Positions 45,933 through 53,692 of a stretch of 64,000 nt of DNA are shown here, piece after piece. How positions within the stretch are numbered: the stretch's first letter is position 1; every line of letters begins with the position of its first letter. The notes under the pieces were generated by a model, which ran no database searches, had not been told where the DNA came from, and was given only the letters and a program-made list of their open reading frames with translations. Source of the stretch: Candidatus Jettenia sp. AMX2 (lineage in GTDB: Bacteria; Planctomycetota; Brocadiia; Brocadiales; Brocadiaceae). Where the stretch lies: NCBI GenBank assembly GCA_030583665.1, contig CP129469.1, positions 930,001-994,000 on the forward strand, given 5' to 3'. Both the position numbers and the translations under genes were made by a program.

Positions 45933-46535
45933 ATGGAAAAATTAGTAAAATTATTTGACAGATTCAAAACAAAAGAAAGGATACTGCTGATTATAGCTTT
46001 CATCATTCTCTTTACGTTGAGTATTGACAGGATTTTGGTTACCCCTTTTTTCCGATCGATTCGCGAGACAAAAGAACAATTAGAGATGCAAAAGAAATTG
46101 TTGGGAAGATATTATTCATTTATTTCCCTGAAGGATCATCATGAGCGCTTGCTCACGGAATTGGAATTATATTATGCAGATCTTCAGGAAAAATTTCTTG
46201 TAGAAGATACGGAGTCGCTTGCCTTTGCAAAACTACATGAAACAGTGAGCAACATTGCCAGAAAGAACGGGTTGACTGTATCGAGAAGCACTGCTTTAAA
46301 AAAAGAAGTAATTAACAACAGCCCGTATCTTGTGGCATTATCGGTAAATATTGAAGTATACGAAATAAACAGTGCCAGGGATTTACAGAATTTTTTATAC
46401 GACGTGGAATATAAAAATGACAAAATCCTTTTCATAGATAACCTGAGAATTAAGACATTAGGACACGATACTATAAGAGGGGCCACAATTTCTTCTACCT
46501 TAACAGCTATTGCCTGCATAGAAAAGAGGTTGTGA
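45933..46535 (+). CDS. gspM: GspM/PilO-like protein
   Basis: The 200-residue protein has one N-terminal helix (ILLIIAFIILFTLSIDRIL), a coiled-coil stretch (IRETKEQLEMQKKLLGRYY) and a ferredoxin-like periplasmic domain. In the latter, LHETVSNIARKNGLTVSRS and LQNFLYDVEYKNDKILFIDNLRI match the PilO/GspM pattern. GspM stabilises GspL in the type II platform. Assignment rests on layout and position; sequence similarity in this family is weak. Confidence 0.75.
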   Translation: MEKLVKLFDRFKTKERILLIIAFIILFTLSIDRILVTPFFRSIRETKEQLEMQKKLLGRYYSFISLKDHHERLLTELELYYADLQEKFLVEDTESLAFAKLHETVSNIARKNGLTVSRSTALKKEVINNSPYLVALSVNIEVYEINSARDLQNFLYDVEYKNDKILFIDNLRIKTLGHDTIRGATISSTLTAIACIEKRL

Positions 46536-46539
46536 TAGT

Positions 46540-47169
46540 ATGAAACGTGTGAATGTAAAATCGTTATTACACATCATAGAAATTCTGAAAAAGAAGGTGC
46601 GGCAATGGAAGTATTATCTGCCAGTGATAAATCTTATTTTTTTTACCAGTGTGATATGTCTTGCAATTATTTGCGTGATGCTGGCCTGTTACCCTTCCGG
46701 AAGTAAGATAAAGGTACCGGAATATTCTAAAGAGGTAAATTCCTTACGGAGAAATTCATTAACATCTTCCCTCAGGGGAATCAGGCTAATAGATTATTAT
46801 GAGCCAGTGCTTTCCCGTAATCCGTTTTCTCCAAACCGCACGGTATGGACTTCTTCCGGGGGAAAAGAACAGCTTCCTCATAAAGAAAACAAAAATGAGG
46901 ATGACAGAAAAGACAAGCCGGTAATAAGCCTGGGAAAACCCGCAACAAGGCCGGTCAAAATTGTCCTGCAGGGCATATTGGTTTTTGGCAACACGAGAAA
47001 AGCACTTATTGAAAACCCGGATAAGACCGGAAACAAGAAACCCTTTGTTTTTGTCGAAGAAGGTGAAGAGATTGCAGGTTACCGGGTAAAGCTCATAGAA
47101 CGGGACCACGTTAAATTTGACTGGTTTGGGGAAGAGCAGATTTTTGTTTTAAGACCACCTTTACAGTGA
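46540..47169 (+). CDS. gspC: GspC/PilP-like periplasmic coupling protein
   Basis: The 209-residue protein has one N-terminal helix (VINLIFFTSVICLAIICVML) and a short linker motif YEPVLSRNPFSPNR. This resembles the RNPF-type segment of GspC and PilP just before the HR domain. A charged linker follows, then a beta-rich domain (IVLQGILVFGNTRKALIENP...FVEEGEEIAGYRVKLIERDHVKFDW), which fits the HR region that contacts the secretin. No PDZ domain is seen. It precedes gspF. Confidence 0.78.
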   Translation: MKRVNVKSLLHIIEILKKKVRQWKYYLPVINLIFFTSVICLAIICVMLACYPSGSKIKVPEYSKEVNSLRRNSLTSSLRGIRLIDYYEPVLSRNPFSPNRTVWTSSGGKEQLPHKENKNEDDRKDKPVISLGKPATRPVKIVLQGILVFGNTRKALIENPDKTGNKKPFVFVEEGEEIAGYRVKLIERDHVKFDWFGEEQIFVLRPPLQ

Positions 47170-47178
47170 TTATTGTTT

Positions 47179-48384
47179 ATGAGTACCTTTAAATACAGAT
47201 TGTTAACCACATCAGGCGGCGGTATTGTTGAGGGTGAGAAGGAAGCCTTAAATAAGGTGGATCTCATCGCTGATTTACGCCGGTCAGGACATATTGTTTT
47301 AAGCGTTCATCAGGTTGATAAAAATAAGAGAACCGGATTTTTCCTCTACCGCTCGAACAGGAAAGCCATTTTACCGTTTACCCAGGAACTTGCCATATTG
47401 CTTGAGGCAGGAATACCTATTGACAAGAGTTTATCCATTCTCCTCTCATCCAGACACAATAATCCCATAAAGGATGTTATCGGGGATGTCTTAAACAGGA
47501 TTAAATCCGGAAAGTCTTTTGCTGAAGCCCTGGCAAACCATGTCAGATTATTTTCCGTCGTATATATAAATATGGTGCGTGCAGGGGAGGAGGGTGGGGT
47601 ATTACCCCAGGTGCTTAAAAGGTTGGGAGGATACCAGGAAAAGGTGCAAAAGATCAGGGGGGAAATTATTTCAGCAATGGTTTATCCGTTCTTACTCAGT
47701 TTTACCGGTATTATATCAATAAGCGCCCTTGTTGTTTATGTTATACCAAAATTCTCTCTTGTCTTTGAAGGTATGGGGATCGATCTTCCTCTTTCGACTC
47801 GATTCCTTATCAGTTTTAGCCATTATGCAATAAGATATGGCTGGGTTCTGGTTATTGTAGCAGCCGCAGCATTCTTTTTTTATAGAAACATTATGAAGGA
47901 CAAAAAAATGTCGGCGAAGGTAGATCAGAAAAAGTTAAAAATACCGGTAATTGGCGATCTCATTTGGGAGGTACAGATATCGAGGTTTGCCAGGACCCTT
48001 GGTACCTTGTTGGAAAATGGTGTATCATTATTGAAATCTATTGATATCGTTAAAGATGTTCTCTCGAACCGTTACCTTTCCGGCATTCTTGGTGATGTAA
48101 AAGGAAGTGTTAAGGAAGGTGCCGGTCTTACCGCTTCGCTTGCAAAAAGGGGTTTTTTACCGGAAATTGCTGTTCATCTATTGAAGGTTGGCGAAGAAAC
48201 AGGAAATTTGGATAAAATGCTGCTTAGGATCGCAGATAATTTCGACGCAGACATAGAGCAGCGCATGAAAAGACTTGTGACGGCCGTAGAACCTGCTCTT
48301 ATTTTATGTATGGGCATAATTGTTGGTACTATTGTAGTCTCTATGCTTACAGCAATATTGAGTATAAACAATGTACAGTTTTAA
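47179..48384 (+). CDS. gspF: Type II secretion inner-membrane protein GspF
   Basis: From ATG 47179 (TTG 47173 is also in frame) the protein is 401 residues. It has the two repeated T2SSF domains: LPFTQELAILLEAGIPIDKSLSIL...AGEEGGVLPQVLKRLGGYQE, then ISRFARTLGTLLENGVSLLKSIDIV...VGEETGNLDKMLLRIADNF. Membrane helices follow each domain. GspF is the platform core on which the pseudopilus is assembled. Its stop shares TTAA with the convergent tsaB stop. Confidence 0.94.
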   Translation: MSTFKYRLLTTSGGGIVEGEKEALNKVDLIADLRRSGHIVLSVHQVDKNKRTGFFLYRSNRKAILPFTQELAILLEAGIPIDKSLSILLSSRHNNPIKDVIGDVLNRIKSGKSFAEALANHVRLFSVVYINMVRAGEEGGVLPQVLKRLGGYQEKVQKIRGEIISAMVYPFLLSFTGIISISALVVYVIPKFSLVFEGMGIDLPLSTRFLISFSHYAIRYGWVLVIVAAAAFFFYRNIMKDKKMSAKVDQKKLKIPVIGDLIWEVQISRFARTLGTLLENGVSLLKSIDIVKDVLSNRYLSGILGDVKGSVKEGAGLTASLAKRGFLPEIAVHLLKVGEETGNLDKMLLRIADNFDADIEQRMKRLVTAVEPALILCMGIIVGTIVVSMLTAILSINNVQF

Positions 48385-49079
48385 ATTGTTTTTTCGAGAG
48401 CTGCAGCCTGCCGCAGGTAAAGAGGCAATAGTTTACTTACTTCACATCGCCTGCCTGATTTATATGCTGTTTCACCTGATAATGCTACAAACCTTGCTTT
48501 TGGTATTGCCTTTTCTTCTTTATCTATAAAGATATCTTTTTGTTGAAAGATATTTCTGTATGCAGAAACACCATCTCCAAAAACAACTACAGGTCGCGGG
48601 AGTATGCTTAAAAGCTTTTCAGGTTGGATTACCATAAATTCGGACCTTTTCTTCTTCTGTGTGTTCTCCGGTCTTTGATTGCTGTAATTGGGGCCTGGCT
48701 CATAGATACAGGCATAAACATGATTTCGTTTTGCGTCAAGAATGGGGCATACAGGCAGGAAACGTATCGTATAGTCTTCCATAATACTATCAAATACTGA
48801 AACATCAATGACTGGTTTTTTCAGCGCATATGCGATTGCCCTGGCGCATGTGACACCTATCCTCAAACCGGTATATGATCCGGGCCCTACATCAACCGCA
48901 ATGAGATCAATATGGCTGAATACCCAGCCAAGGTGTTTAATGGTATCTTTAATGACAGGTATCAGTTCTTTGCCATGCATCATGCCTGCTTCCAGATCTT
49001 TAGCGGCAATAATATTCCTATCTTTACAAACAGCGATTCCGCCAATATTCCCCGATGTTTCTATTCCAAGCACGTTCAT
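48381..49079 (-). CDS. tsaB: tRNA threonylcarbamoyladenosine synthesis protein TsaB
   Basis: TsaB supports TsaD in making t6A37 of ANN-decoding tRNAs. The 232-residue protein has the ASKHA start LGIETSGNIGGIAV, the diagnostic IDLIAVDVGPGSYTGLRIGVTCARAIAYAL, and PILDAKRNHVYACIYE. AAGGAT lies eight bases before the ATG. TsaD and TsaE are not in the window. It is convergent with gspF, the two stop codons overlapping in TTAA. Confidence 0.93.
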   Translation of the reverse strand: MNVLGIETSGNIGGIAVCKDRNIIAAKDLEAGMMHGKELIPVIKDTIKHLGWVFSHIDLIAVDVGPGSYTGLRIGVTCARAIAYALKKPVIDVSVFDSIMEDYTIRFLPVCPILDAKRNHVYACIYEPGPNYSNQRPENTQKKKRSEFMVIQPEKLLSILPRPVVVFGDGVSAYRNIFQQKDIFIDKEEKAIPKARFVALSGETAYKSGRRCEVSKLLPLYLRQAAALEKTI

Positions 49080-49110
49080 AGAATGAATCCTTATTGTTAC
49101 AATTTCTGAT

Positions 49111-49236
49111 TTCGGATTTCTGATCTCGGATTGTGGAATTCGGAATAAAAATACGAAATTTTAAAATCCAAATTACACAACTGGATTCCGGCTTCCCTGT
49201 AAAGGACATTTCGCAATACGAAATCAGAAATCCGAA
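49111..49236. repeat. Imperfect 23-bp inverted repeat in the tsaB-cyclophilin gap
   Basis: Positions 49111-49133 and 49214-49236 are inverted repeats matching at 21 of 23 positions around an 80-base interior. The arms are built of TTCGGATTTCTGAT words. The 181-base gap contains no gene. The arms resemble the TTCGGATT words at 34840-34870, so a dispersed palindromic or MITE-like element is possible. Confidence 0.6.
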
Positions 49237-49260
49237 TTTGAGTCAGGAGTGGCTTGTCTG

Positions 49261-49827
49261 CTATTCTTCCAATACCGCCCGTTCAATAATAATTGGTTGC
49301 GCCGGTACGTCTCTGTGTCCGTTTTTCACGGTGGTAGGGGAGTTTTCTATAGTATCTACAACATGCATTCCTTCTATAACTTTTCCAAATACACAGTAGC
49401 CCCAGCCACTGGAAGTCTTATCCCTGTGGTCGAGGAAGGTATTATCCACAGTGTTTATGAAGAATTGAGATGTGGCAGAGTGAGGGGCTGAAGTACGTGC
49501 CATTGCAATTGTACCCCGGTGGTTTTTAAGTCCGTTATCAGCTTCATTCATAATGGGGGCTTGTGTTAATTTCTGATGCATATCGGCGGTTAAACCTCCA
49601 CCCTGTATCATAAATCCCTTAATAACGCGGTGAAAGGTGGTATCGTTATAAAACCCGCTATCCACATAACGGAGAAAATTCTTCACCGTTTCCGGGGCTG
49701 ATTGAGGATCAAGCTCCAGGACAATAATTCCATGTCTGGTTTCCAACCGGACACGAGGGTTCGCAAAGGCAGGGTATGCAAGGCATACGGTCAGCACGGC
49801 TATGAGTAGAATAGCTAGATTTTTCAA
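49261..49827 (-). CDS. Exported peptidyl-prolyl isomerase (cyclophilin)
   Basis: I choose TTG 49827 as start. An AGGAG lies six bases before it, and it begins a textbook signal peptide, KNLAILLIAVLTVCLAYPAFA, with cleavage before NPRV. The mature part is a cyclophilin: GIIVLELDPQSAPETVKNFLRYVDSGFYNDTTFHRVIKGFMIQGG, GTIAMARTSAPHSATSQFFIN and GYCVFGKVIEGMHVVDTI. It keeps the catalytic Arg (FHRV) and the SQFF segment. It would assist folding of secreted proteins. An in-frame ATG at 49890 exists but adds a long charged leader without a ribosome site. Confidence 0.92.
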   Translation of the reverse strand: MKNLAILLIAVLTVCLAYPAFANPRVRLETRHGIIVLELDPQSAPETVKNFLRYVDSGFYNDTTFHRVIKGFMIQGGGLTADMHQKLTQAPIMNEADNGLKNHRGTIAMARTSAPHSATSQFFINTVDNTFLDHRDKTSSGWGYCVFGKVIEGMHVVDTIENSPTTVKNGHRDVPAQPIIIERAVLEE

Positions 49828-49979
49828 ATGTTTCTCCTGATAACCATAAAAAAACCGGACAATCGTGTTCATATTACGATAAGATTTCATATCATATAAT
49901 CATTTTTAAAAAAATTCAAGTTGTTTCGTTCCTCTTGTGCATTTTTATTTTTAACCCATTACGTAAAGTAAGTTATTTC

Positions 49980-50007
49980 TTGAATCCTGCTGCAAGCAGG
50001 ATACAAT
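49980..50007 (+). promoter_or_regulatory. Promoter of the UDP-glucose dehydrogenase gene with a spacer palindrome
   Basis: TTGAAT (49980-49985) and TACAAT (50002-50007) are spaced by 16 bp. ATCCTGC-TGCAA-GCAGGAT (49984-50002) forms a perfect dyad filling the spacer and touching both boxes, a good place for a repressor. The start codon is about 60 bases downstream. Confidence 0.6.
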
Positions 50008-50067
50008 ATCGTTACTATCATAATGTGCAAGGTATTTTAAAAACCTTTATCAGAGAGAATGCAAAGT

Positions 50068-51453
50068 ATGTCTGAAATCAATTTTAATAAGAAGATACTC
50101 TGTATTGGTGCTGGTTATGTTGGTGGGCCTACGATGGCAATGATTGCCGCAAAATGTCCGCACTATAAAGTAACGGTCACTGATATAAACGAAGAGAAGA
50201 TTAAGGCGTGGCAAACAGAACATCTTCCTATCTACGAGCCAGGCTTACTAGAGGTTGTCAGGAAAGCCCGTGGTAGGAATTTGTTTTTCTCTACGGATAT
50301 TGAAAAAAACATTAAAGAAGCGGATATTATATTTGTTTCTGTCAATACTCCCACAAAAATGTATGGCGGTGGGGCAGGTAAAACCGCTGATCTGCAATTT
50401 TGGGAAAAAACCGCAAGGAATATTTTCCGGGTTGCAGAATCCGATAAAATTATTGTTGAAAAAAGTACCTTGCCGGTAAGGACTGCGGAGGCTATGGAAC
50501 GAATACTGAGCGCGAACGGCAAAGGCCTTAACTTTGATGTTGTATCCAATCCTGAATTTCTGGCTGAAGGCACAGCTGTTTGTGACCTTGAGAATCCGGA
50601 CCGTGTACTTATTGGATCAAAAGAAACCGAAAGAGGGAGGAAGGCAAGGGATGCGATCGTTGATATCTATGCCAACTGGATTCCCAGAGAACGCATCATT
50701 ACCTGTGATGTCTGGAGTGCAGAACTATCAAAGCTTGTTGCAAATGCATTTCTGGCGCAGAGAATTTCTTCTGTTAACAGCATTTCTGCCCTATGTGAAA
50801 AAACAGAGGCTGATATAAAAATGGTGTCACATGCGATTGGGACCGATTCCCGGATTGGTTCGAAATTTCTTAATGCAAGCGTTGGTTTTGGTGGTTCCTG
50901 TTTTAAAAAGGATATACTTAATCTGGTTTATATTTGCGAACATTATGGTCTTCACGAAGTTGCACAATATTGGGAAAGTGTAGTGAAGATAAATGAATAC
51001 CAGGAAGAACGCTTTGTCCGTAAGATGATTTGTGCAATGTTCAATACAATAGCCCACAAACGTATCGCACTCTTTGGCTTTGCCTTCAAGGCAAATACCG
51101 GTGATACCCGTGAATCGCCCGCTATTTATGTCGTCCGGAAATTAGCAGAGGAGCAGGCTCGGATTGTTATAACAGATCCCCAGGCATTACACAATGCACG
51201 GAAGGATTTAATGGATGTTCAGGAGTATGTAGAATTCGAAACAGATCCTTACAAGGCAGCACAGGATACTCATGCTATTGCCATTATGACAGAATGGGAA
51301 TTATACAAAACACTGGATTACAAAAAAATTTACGAAAGAATGGAAAAACCTGCATTCCTTTTTGACGGACGCAATATCCTTGATCATCAGGCGATATTTG
51401 AGACCGGTTTTAATGTCTATCCAATAGGGAAACCTGCCCTTACTCATTTTTAG
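50068..51453 (+). CDS. UDP-glucose 6-dehydrogenase, eukaryote-like type
   Basis: This enzyme oxidises UDP-glucose to UDP-glucuronate with two NAD+, for surface polysaccharide. The 461-residue protein has ILCIGAGYVGGPTMAMIA, LPIYEPGL, IFVSVNTPTK, IIVEKSTLPVRTAE, SNPEFLAEGTAV, LSKLVANAFLAQRISSVNS, the catalytic Cys in GFGGSCFKKD and FAFKANTGDTRESPAI. The blocks follow animal UGDH (NAFLAQRISSINSISALCE, GFGGSCFQKD, GDTRESxxI) more closely than typical bacterial Ugd. Of two in-frame ATGs, 50068 has the better-spaced AGAGAG. It stands alone. Confidence 0.93.
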   Translation: MSEINFNKKILCIGAGYVGGPTMAMIAAKCPHYKVTVTDINEEKIKAWQTEHLPIYEPGLLEVVRKARGRNLFFSTDIEKNIKEADIIFVSVNTPTKMYGGGAGKTADLQFWEKTARNIFRVAESDKIIVEKSTLPVRTAEAMERILSANGKGLNFDVVSNPEFLAEGTAVCDLENPDRVLIGSKETERGRKARDAIVDIYANWIPRERIITCDVWSAELSKLVANAFLAQRISSVNSISALCEKTEADIKMVSHAIGTDSRIGSKFLNASVGFGGSCFKKDILNLVYICEHYGLHEVAQYWESVVKINEYQEERFVRKMICAMFNTIAHKRIALFGFAFKANTGDTRESPAIYVVRKLAEEQARIVITDPQALHNARKDLMDVQEYVEFETDPYKAAQDTHAIAIMTEWELYKTLDYKKIYERMEKPAFLFDGRNILDHQAIFETGFNVYPIGKPALTHF

Positions 51454-51490
51454 ATGAACAGCATGTGGGGGGGCAGGTCTTTGTTCTTGT

Positions 51491-51517
51491 GAGGTCAGAG
51501 GTCTGATCTCTGACCTC
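51491..51517. terminator. Hairpin between convergent ugd and recQ
   Basis: GAGGTCAGAG (51491-51500) and CTCTGACCTC (51508-51517) form a perfect 10-bp stem with a 7-base loop in the short gap between the two convergent genes. No T-run follows on either side, so it may be a bidirectional or factor-assisted terminator, or protect mRNA ends. Confidence 0.5.
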
Positions 51518-51528
51518 TGACTCTGATC

Positions 51529-53676
51529 TTACTCCTTTACCATCATCTTTGCCCTTACCAGCCGTATTTCTTCGTAAGTATATCCGTCTCCGAGTTTTTC
51601 TTTTACCGGATTCAGGAATTTTGTGCCTAATTCGTGTAAAGCTTGTTTAATGTGCGGCTGTTTTTCAGGGGCAACGTGGTTATCTATCGAAATATTTTCA
51701 CCATCCAGAATGAGTTTTTCCAGGTGGGAAGCAATGGTAGATACTGCCAGGTTACGTTTTTGTGCAATTTCCTGTATGGTAAGACGCTGTCGGTTAAGTT
51801 CCAAGGTCATTTGGATAGTAGGGGTCTTTGGTTGTATTACAGGTGATCCGGAGTGTTTGTTCTGAAATGGTTTTGATTCGATGTTGTTATGCCGGCAGTA
51901 ATTGACGATTTCCTCAAGAAAAATCCCTCCGTATTTGTTTATCTTCTGTTCACCTACACCGCTTATTTTTCGTAAACCGGATAAACTCTGAGGATAGCAG
52001 GTTGACATTTCCTTAAGACTGGTATCATGGAAAATGATATAAGGGGGGATAGACTCATTATCTGCAATTGTTTTTCTTAAAATTCTCAAACGTTCGAATA
52101 AGGTGTGGTCGTAATCATCCTTTTTGTTATCCTTTGCGACATGAACAGGCTCGTTTGGTTTTGTCAAAGATATCTTTTCATTTCGCAGTAGTATCGTATG
52201 ACTTTTTTCATTCAATTTCAAGACAGGATATCTATCCCCCTCAAGTTTTACGTATCCCAATTGGAGTAACTCACGGATAAATGCCTGCCATTGTGATTTT
52301 GAATATTCCTTCCCGACACCGTATGTTTTAATCTTGTCATGCCGGTTCTGGAGAATTTTCTGATTCTTTGAACCTTGCAAGACATCGATGATATAATTTG
52401 TTCCGAACCGCTCACCTACCCGGTAAATACATGATAATATCTTTTGTGCTGCTATTGTTCCGTCAAACCGTTCTTTTGGCTCCAGGCAAACATCACAGTT
52501 ACCACAGTTCGGTTCATCAAACTTTTCACCAAAATAGAGTAATAATAACCTTCTCCGGCAGGTGTTGCTTTCGCAGTAATTTGTTAGTTCTCTCAACTGT
52601 TTGTATGCAGCCTGTTTTTCATTTTCATCTTCCTTTTGATTGATAAAATGTTCTATCTTAAATGTGTCGGCATAACTAAAAAACAGGATACAATCACTTT
52701 CTAACCCATCCCTTCCGGCACGGCCTGTTTCCTGATAATATCCTTCAATACTCTTTGGTAGATCATAATGGATTACATACCGTACATCCGGTTTGTCGAT
52801 CCCCATGCCAAACGCAATTGTTGCTACGATAATCTCTGCATCGTCGCGAATGAACCGTTCCTGATTCTCAGTTCTGATTTCAGGGGTTAAACCTGCATGA
52901 TATGGGAGAGCACGGTACCCCTCTGCATGGAGATTTGCAGCAAGGTTTTCCACCGTTTTACGACTTTGACAATAGATAATGCCTGAGTCCTTCTTCCGGT
53001 TTTTCAGATAGTTGAGTATTTGATGATAAGGGTTATTCTTGGGCTTAATCTGATAATACAGATTTTTTCTGTTAAAGCTTGCCTTGAAGATTCCGCAGCC
53101 GGACAGCCGTAACTGTGAAATAATATCTTTCTGAACAATCGGCGTGGCGGTGGCTGTTAAGGCCATAACAGGTATTTCAGAAAACCTTTCTTTTACTATC
53201 TTTAGCTGGCGATATTCGGGTCTGAAATCGTGTCCCCATTCAGAGATACAATGTGACTCGTCAATAGCGAATAATGATATCGTTAATTCCTGTAAAAATT
53301 GCAAAAATTCCGGCATAACCAATCTTTCTGGTGCAAGATAAAGGATCTTTACTTTATTCTGCAGCAAGTCCTGTTTTCGTGCGTTGATTTCTCTATAACT
53401 CAGTGTGCTGTTGATACATGTTGCCGGGATGCCGTTAGCCAGCAATCCATCCACCTGGTCCTTCATCAGGGCTATTAAAGGAGAGACGACAACCGTTATG
53501 CCGTTAAAAAGCAGGGCAGGTAATTGATAACAGAGGGATTTACCGCCCCCGGTTGGCATAAGGACAAAGACGTCTTTCTGCTGCAATACATTTTGGATAA
53601 TGTCCTCCTGAAGGGGATAAAAGCTTGTAAAGCCAAAGTATTTTTGTAATGTTTTATAGATATTGTTTGGTTTCAT
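51529..53676 (-). CDS. recQ: ATP-dependent DNA helicase RecQ
   Basis: RecQ unwinds DNA 3'-5' in recombination repair. The 715-residue protein has motif 0 FGFTSFYPLQEDIIQ, Walker A MPTGGGKSLCYQLPAL, the DESH box in AIDESHCISEWGHDFRPEY, TATATP, motif V ATIAFGMGIDKPDVRYVIH and motif VI YYQETGRAGRDG. The zinc-binding helices CRRRLLLLYFGE...CGNCDVC, an RQC winged helix, an HRDC domain (LFERLRILRKTIADNESIPPYIIF) and a C-terminal HTH follow. AAGGG precedes the ATG. It lies 16 bases after the U32 gene, probably in one transcript. Confidence 0.95.
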   Translation of the reverse strand: MKPNNIYKTLQKYFGFTSFYPLQEDIIQNVLQQKDVFVLMPTGGGKSLCYQLPALLFNGITVVVSPLIALMKDQVDGLLANGIPATCINSTLSYREINARKQDLLQNKVKILYLAPERLVMPEFLQFLQELTISLFAIDESHCISEWGHDFRPEYRQLKIVKERFSEIPVMALTATATPIVQKDIISQLRLSGCGIFKASFNRKNLYYQIKPKNNPYHQILNYLKNRKKDSGIIYCQSRKTVENLAANLHAEGYRALPYHAGLTPEIRTENQERFIRDDAEIIVATIAFGMGIDKPDVRYVIHYDLPKSIEGYYQETGRAGRDGLESDCILFFSYADTFKIEHFINQKEDENEKQAAYKQLRELTNYCESNTCRRRLLLLYFGEKFDEPNCGNCDVCLEPKERFDGTIAAQKILSCIYRVGERFGTNYIIDVLQGSKNQKILQNRHDKIKTYGVGKEYSKSQWQAFIRELLQLGYVKLEGDRYPVLKLNEKSHTILLRNEKISLTKPNEPVHVAKDNKKDDYDHTLFERLRILRKTIADNESIPPYIIFHDTSLKEMSTCYPQSLSGLRKISGVGEQKINKYGGIFLEEIVNYCRHNNIESKPFQNKHSGSPVIQPKTPTIQMTLELNRQRLTIQEIAQKRNLAVSTIASHLEKLILDGENISIDNHVAPEKQPHIKQALHELGTKFLNPVKEKLGDGYTYEEIRLVRAKMMVKE

Positions 53677-53692
53677 CCCTTGAACACTCCCG

